A DNA stretch of 13,620 nt from Sphingomonadaceae bacterium (GTDB lineage Bacteria > Pseudomonadota > Alphaproteobacteria > Sphingomonadales > Sphingomonadaceae): the NCBI GenBank assembly GCA_009923795.1, contig RFSU01000035.1:1-13620 (forward strand). The letters run 5' to 3'. Every line of letters begins with the position of its first letter. Positions within the stretch are counted from its first letter, which is position 1. This document shows, one piece after another, positions 12,919-13,620 of the stretch. The notes beneath the pieces are model-generated. The model did not search any database. It was not told the DNA's origin and worked only from the letters and a program-made list of their open reading frames with translations. The position numbers were made by a program, and so were the translations under genes.

Positions 12919-13620
12919 TCAGAAGCGATCGAGGTTCATGACCTTTGTCCATGCCTTGGCAAAATCCTGAACGAATTTTTCGCGTCCGTCATTTGCGGCA
13001 TAGACTTCTGAAATGGCGCGCAGTTCAGAATTTGATCCGAAGATCAGGTCGGCAGGGGTCGCCGTCCACTTCACCTTGCCGCTGGCCCGGTCAGCCCCTT
13101 CATAGAGACCTTCGGCCTGTGCCGACTTTGACCATTTGGTCGACATGTCGACCAGATTGACGAAAAAGTCGTTGCTGAGCGTGCCGGGCCGATCAGTAAA
13201 CACACCATGTTTTGCGCCGCCCGTATTGGCATCCAATACCCGCAGGCCACCGACCAAGACGGTCATTTCGGGTGCCGTCAGGTTGAGCAGATTGGCCCTG
13301 TCCACCAGCATTTCGGCAGGCGAGAGGCGGGCTGAGCTGCTATAATAATTGCGGAAGCCATCGGCTGCTGGTTCAAGTGCTGCGAAGGATTGCACATCCG
13401 TCTGGGCTTGGCTGGCATCGGTGCGGCCCGGTGTGAAGGGCAGACTTAATTCCGTGCCGGCTTGCTTGGCTGCTTGCTCAACCGCGGCGTTGCCCGACAG
13501 GATGATCAGGTCAGCGAGCGAGACTTTCTTGCCGCCCTTTTGTGCCTTGTTGAACTCCTTCTGGATGCCTTCAAGGACAGCGAGTGTTTTCTTGATCTCA
13601 GCCGGATTGTTCACTGCCCA
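12919..13620 (-). CDS. katG: Catalase-peroxidase KatG, C-terminal part (runs off the right edge)
   Basis: The last 233 residues and the TGA stop are present; the frame is open to the window edge, beginning W-A-V-N-N-P-A-E-I. This is the C-terminal domain of bifunctional catalase-peroxidase, a haem enzyme that destroys hydrogen peroxide. Recognisable stretches are V-S-L-A-D-L-I-I-L-S-G, S-S-A-R-L-S-P-A-E-M-L-V-D-R-A-N-L-L, and the ending D-L-I-F-G-S-N-S-E-L-R-A-I-S-E-V-Y. The haem-binding and Trp-Tyr-Met crosslink residues lie in the N-terminal domain outside the window, so intactness of the catalytic site cannot be judged. A GTG near 13612 is internal, not a start. The gene ends in a strong terminator. 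Confidence 0.95.
   Translation of the reverse strand, partial: WAVNNPAEIKKTLAVLEGIQKEFNKAQKGGKKVSLADLIILSGNAAVEQAAKQAGTELSLPFTPGRTDASQAQTDVQSFAALEPAADGFRNYYSSSARLSPAEMLVDRANLLNLTAPEMTVLVGGLRVLDANTGGAKHGVFTDRPGTLSNDFFVNLVDMSTKWSKSAQAEGLYEGADRASGKVKWTATPADLIFGSNSELRAISEVYAANDGREKFVQDFAKAWTKVMNLDRF

Overview
The window looks like chromosomal DNA of an alphaproteobacterium, most likely a sphingomonad (Sphingomonadales). This rests on the type of acyl-CoA metabolism genes, the moderately high GC content, and the close protein character of the SDR, thiolase, acyl-CoA ligase and cytochrome c products. The assignment is made from memory of these families, not from a search.

Layout. (1) 1-497, + strand: the C-terminal end of a short-chain dehydrogenase, then a small four-helix membrane protein. 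(2) 525-1354, - strand: two adjacent PaaI-type hotdog thioesterases. (3) 1480-4438, + strand: a tightly overlapped three-gene operon (acyl-CoA ligase, GST-kappa/HCCA-isomerase-like protein, crotonase) joined by GTGA and ATGA overlaps. (4) 4448-6917, - strand: a thiolase and a 3-hydroxyacyl-CoA dehydrogenase-like SDR, a strong intrinsic terminator, and then a third hotdog thioesterase whose ribosome binding site lies inside that terminator. (5) 7022-7690, + strand: a nitroreductase, divergent from the thiolase. (6) 7768-7853: tRNA-Tyr(GTA). (7) About 7840-10441: a small, probably worn genomic island inserted at the tRNA 3' end. It has a tyrosine integrase, repeated TGTGGGGGTAA motifs, one unrecognised and probably frame-disrupted gene, and an AT-rich right end with an imperfect copy of the tRNA end. 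(8) 10475-13620, - strand: acetyl-CoA synthetase, a small periplasmic class I cytochrome c, a terminator, and the C-terminal third of catalase-peroxidase KatG, which runs off the right edge.

How the parts fit. Regions 2-4 form a catabolic acyl-CoA block: acid activation (ligase), hydration or isomerisation (crotonase), 3-hydroxyacyl oxidation (SDR), thiolysis (thiolase) and three thioesterases that could release CoA. Both divergent promoter regions of this block carry a near-identical 16-bp inverted-repeat element, CTAACGTTAACGTCAA (1422-1437) and TTGACGTTTACGGCAA (6964-6979). They resemble operators of the MerR-family regulator LiuR, known for branched-chain amino acid and acyl-CoA catabolism, so one regulator probably controls both halves. 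No regulator gene lies in the window.

I did not find a clearly new defence or mobile system. The points most worth following are the paired operators, the terminator that swallows a ribosome binding site, and the unrecognised island gene with its possible frameshift.
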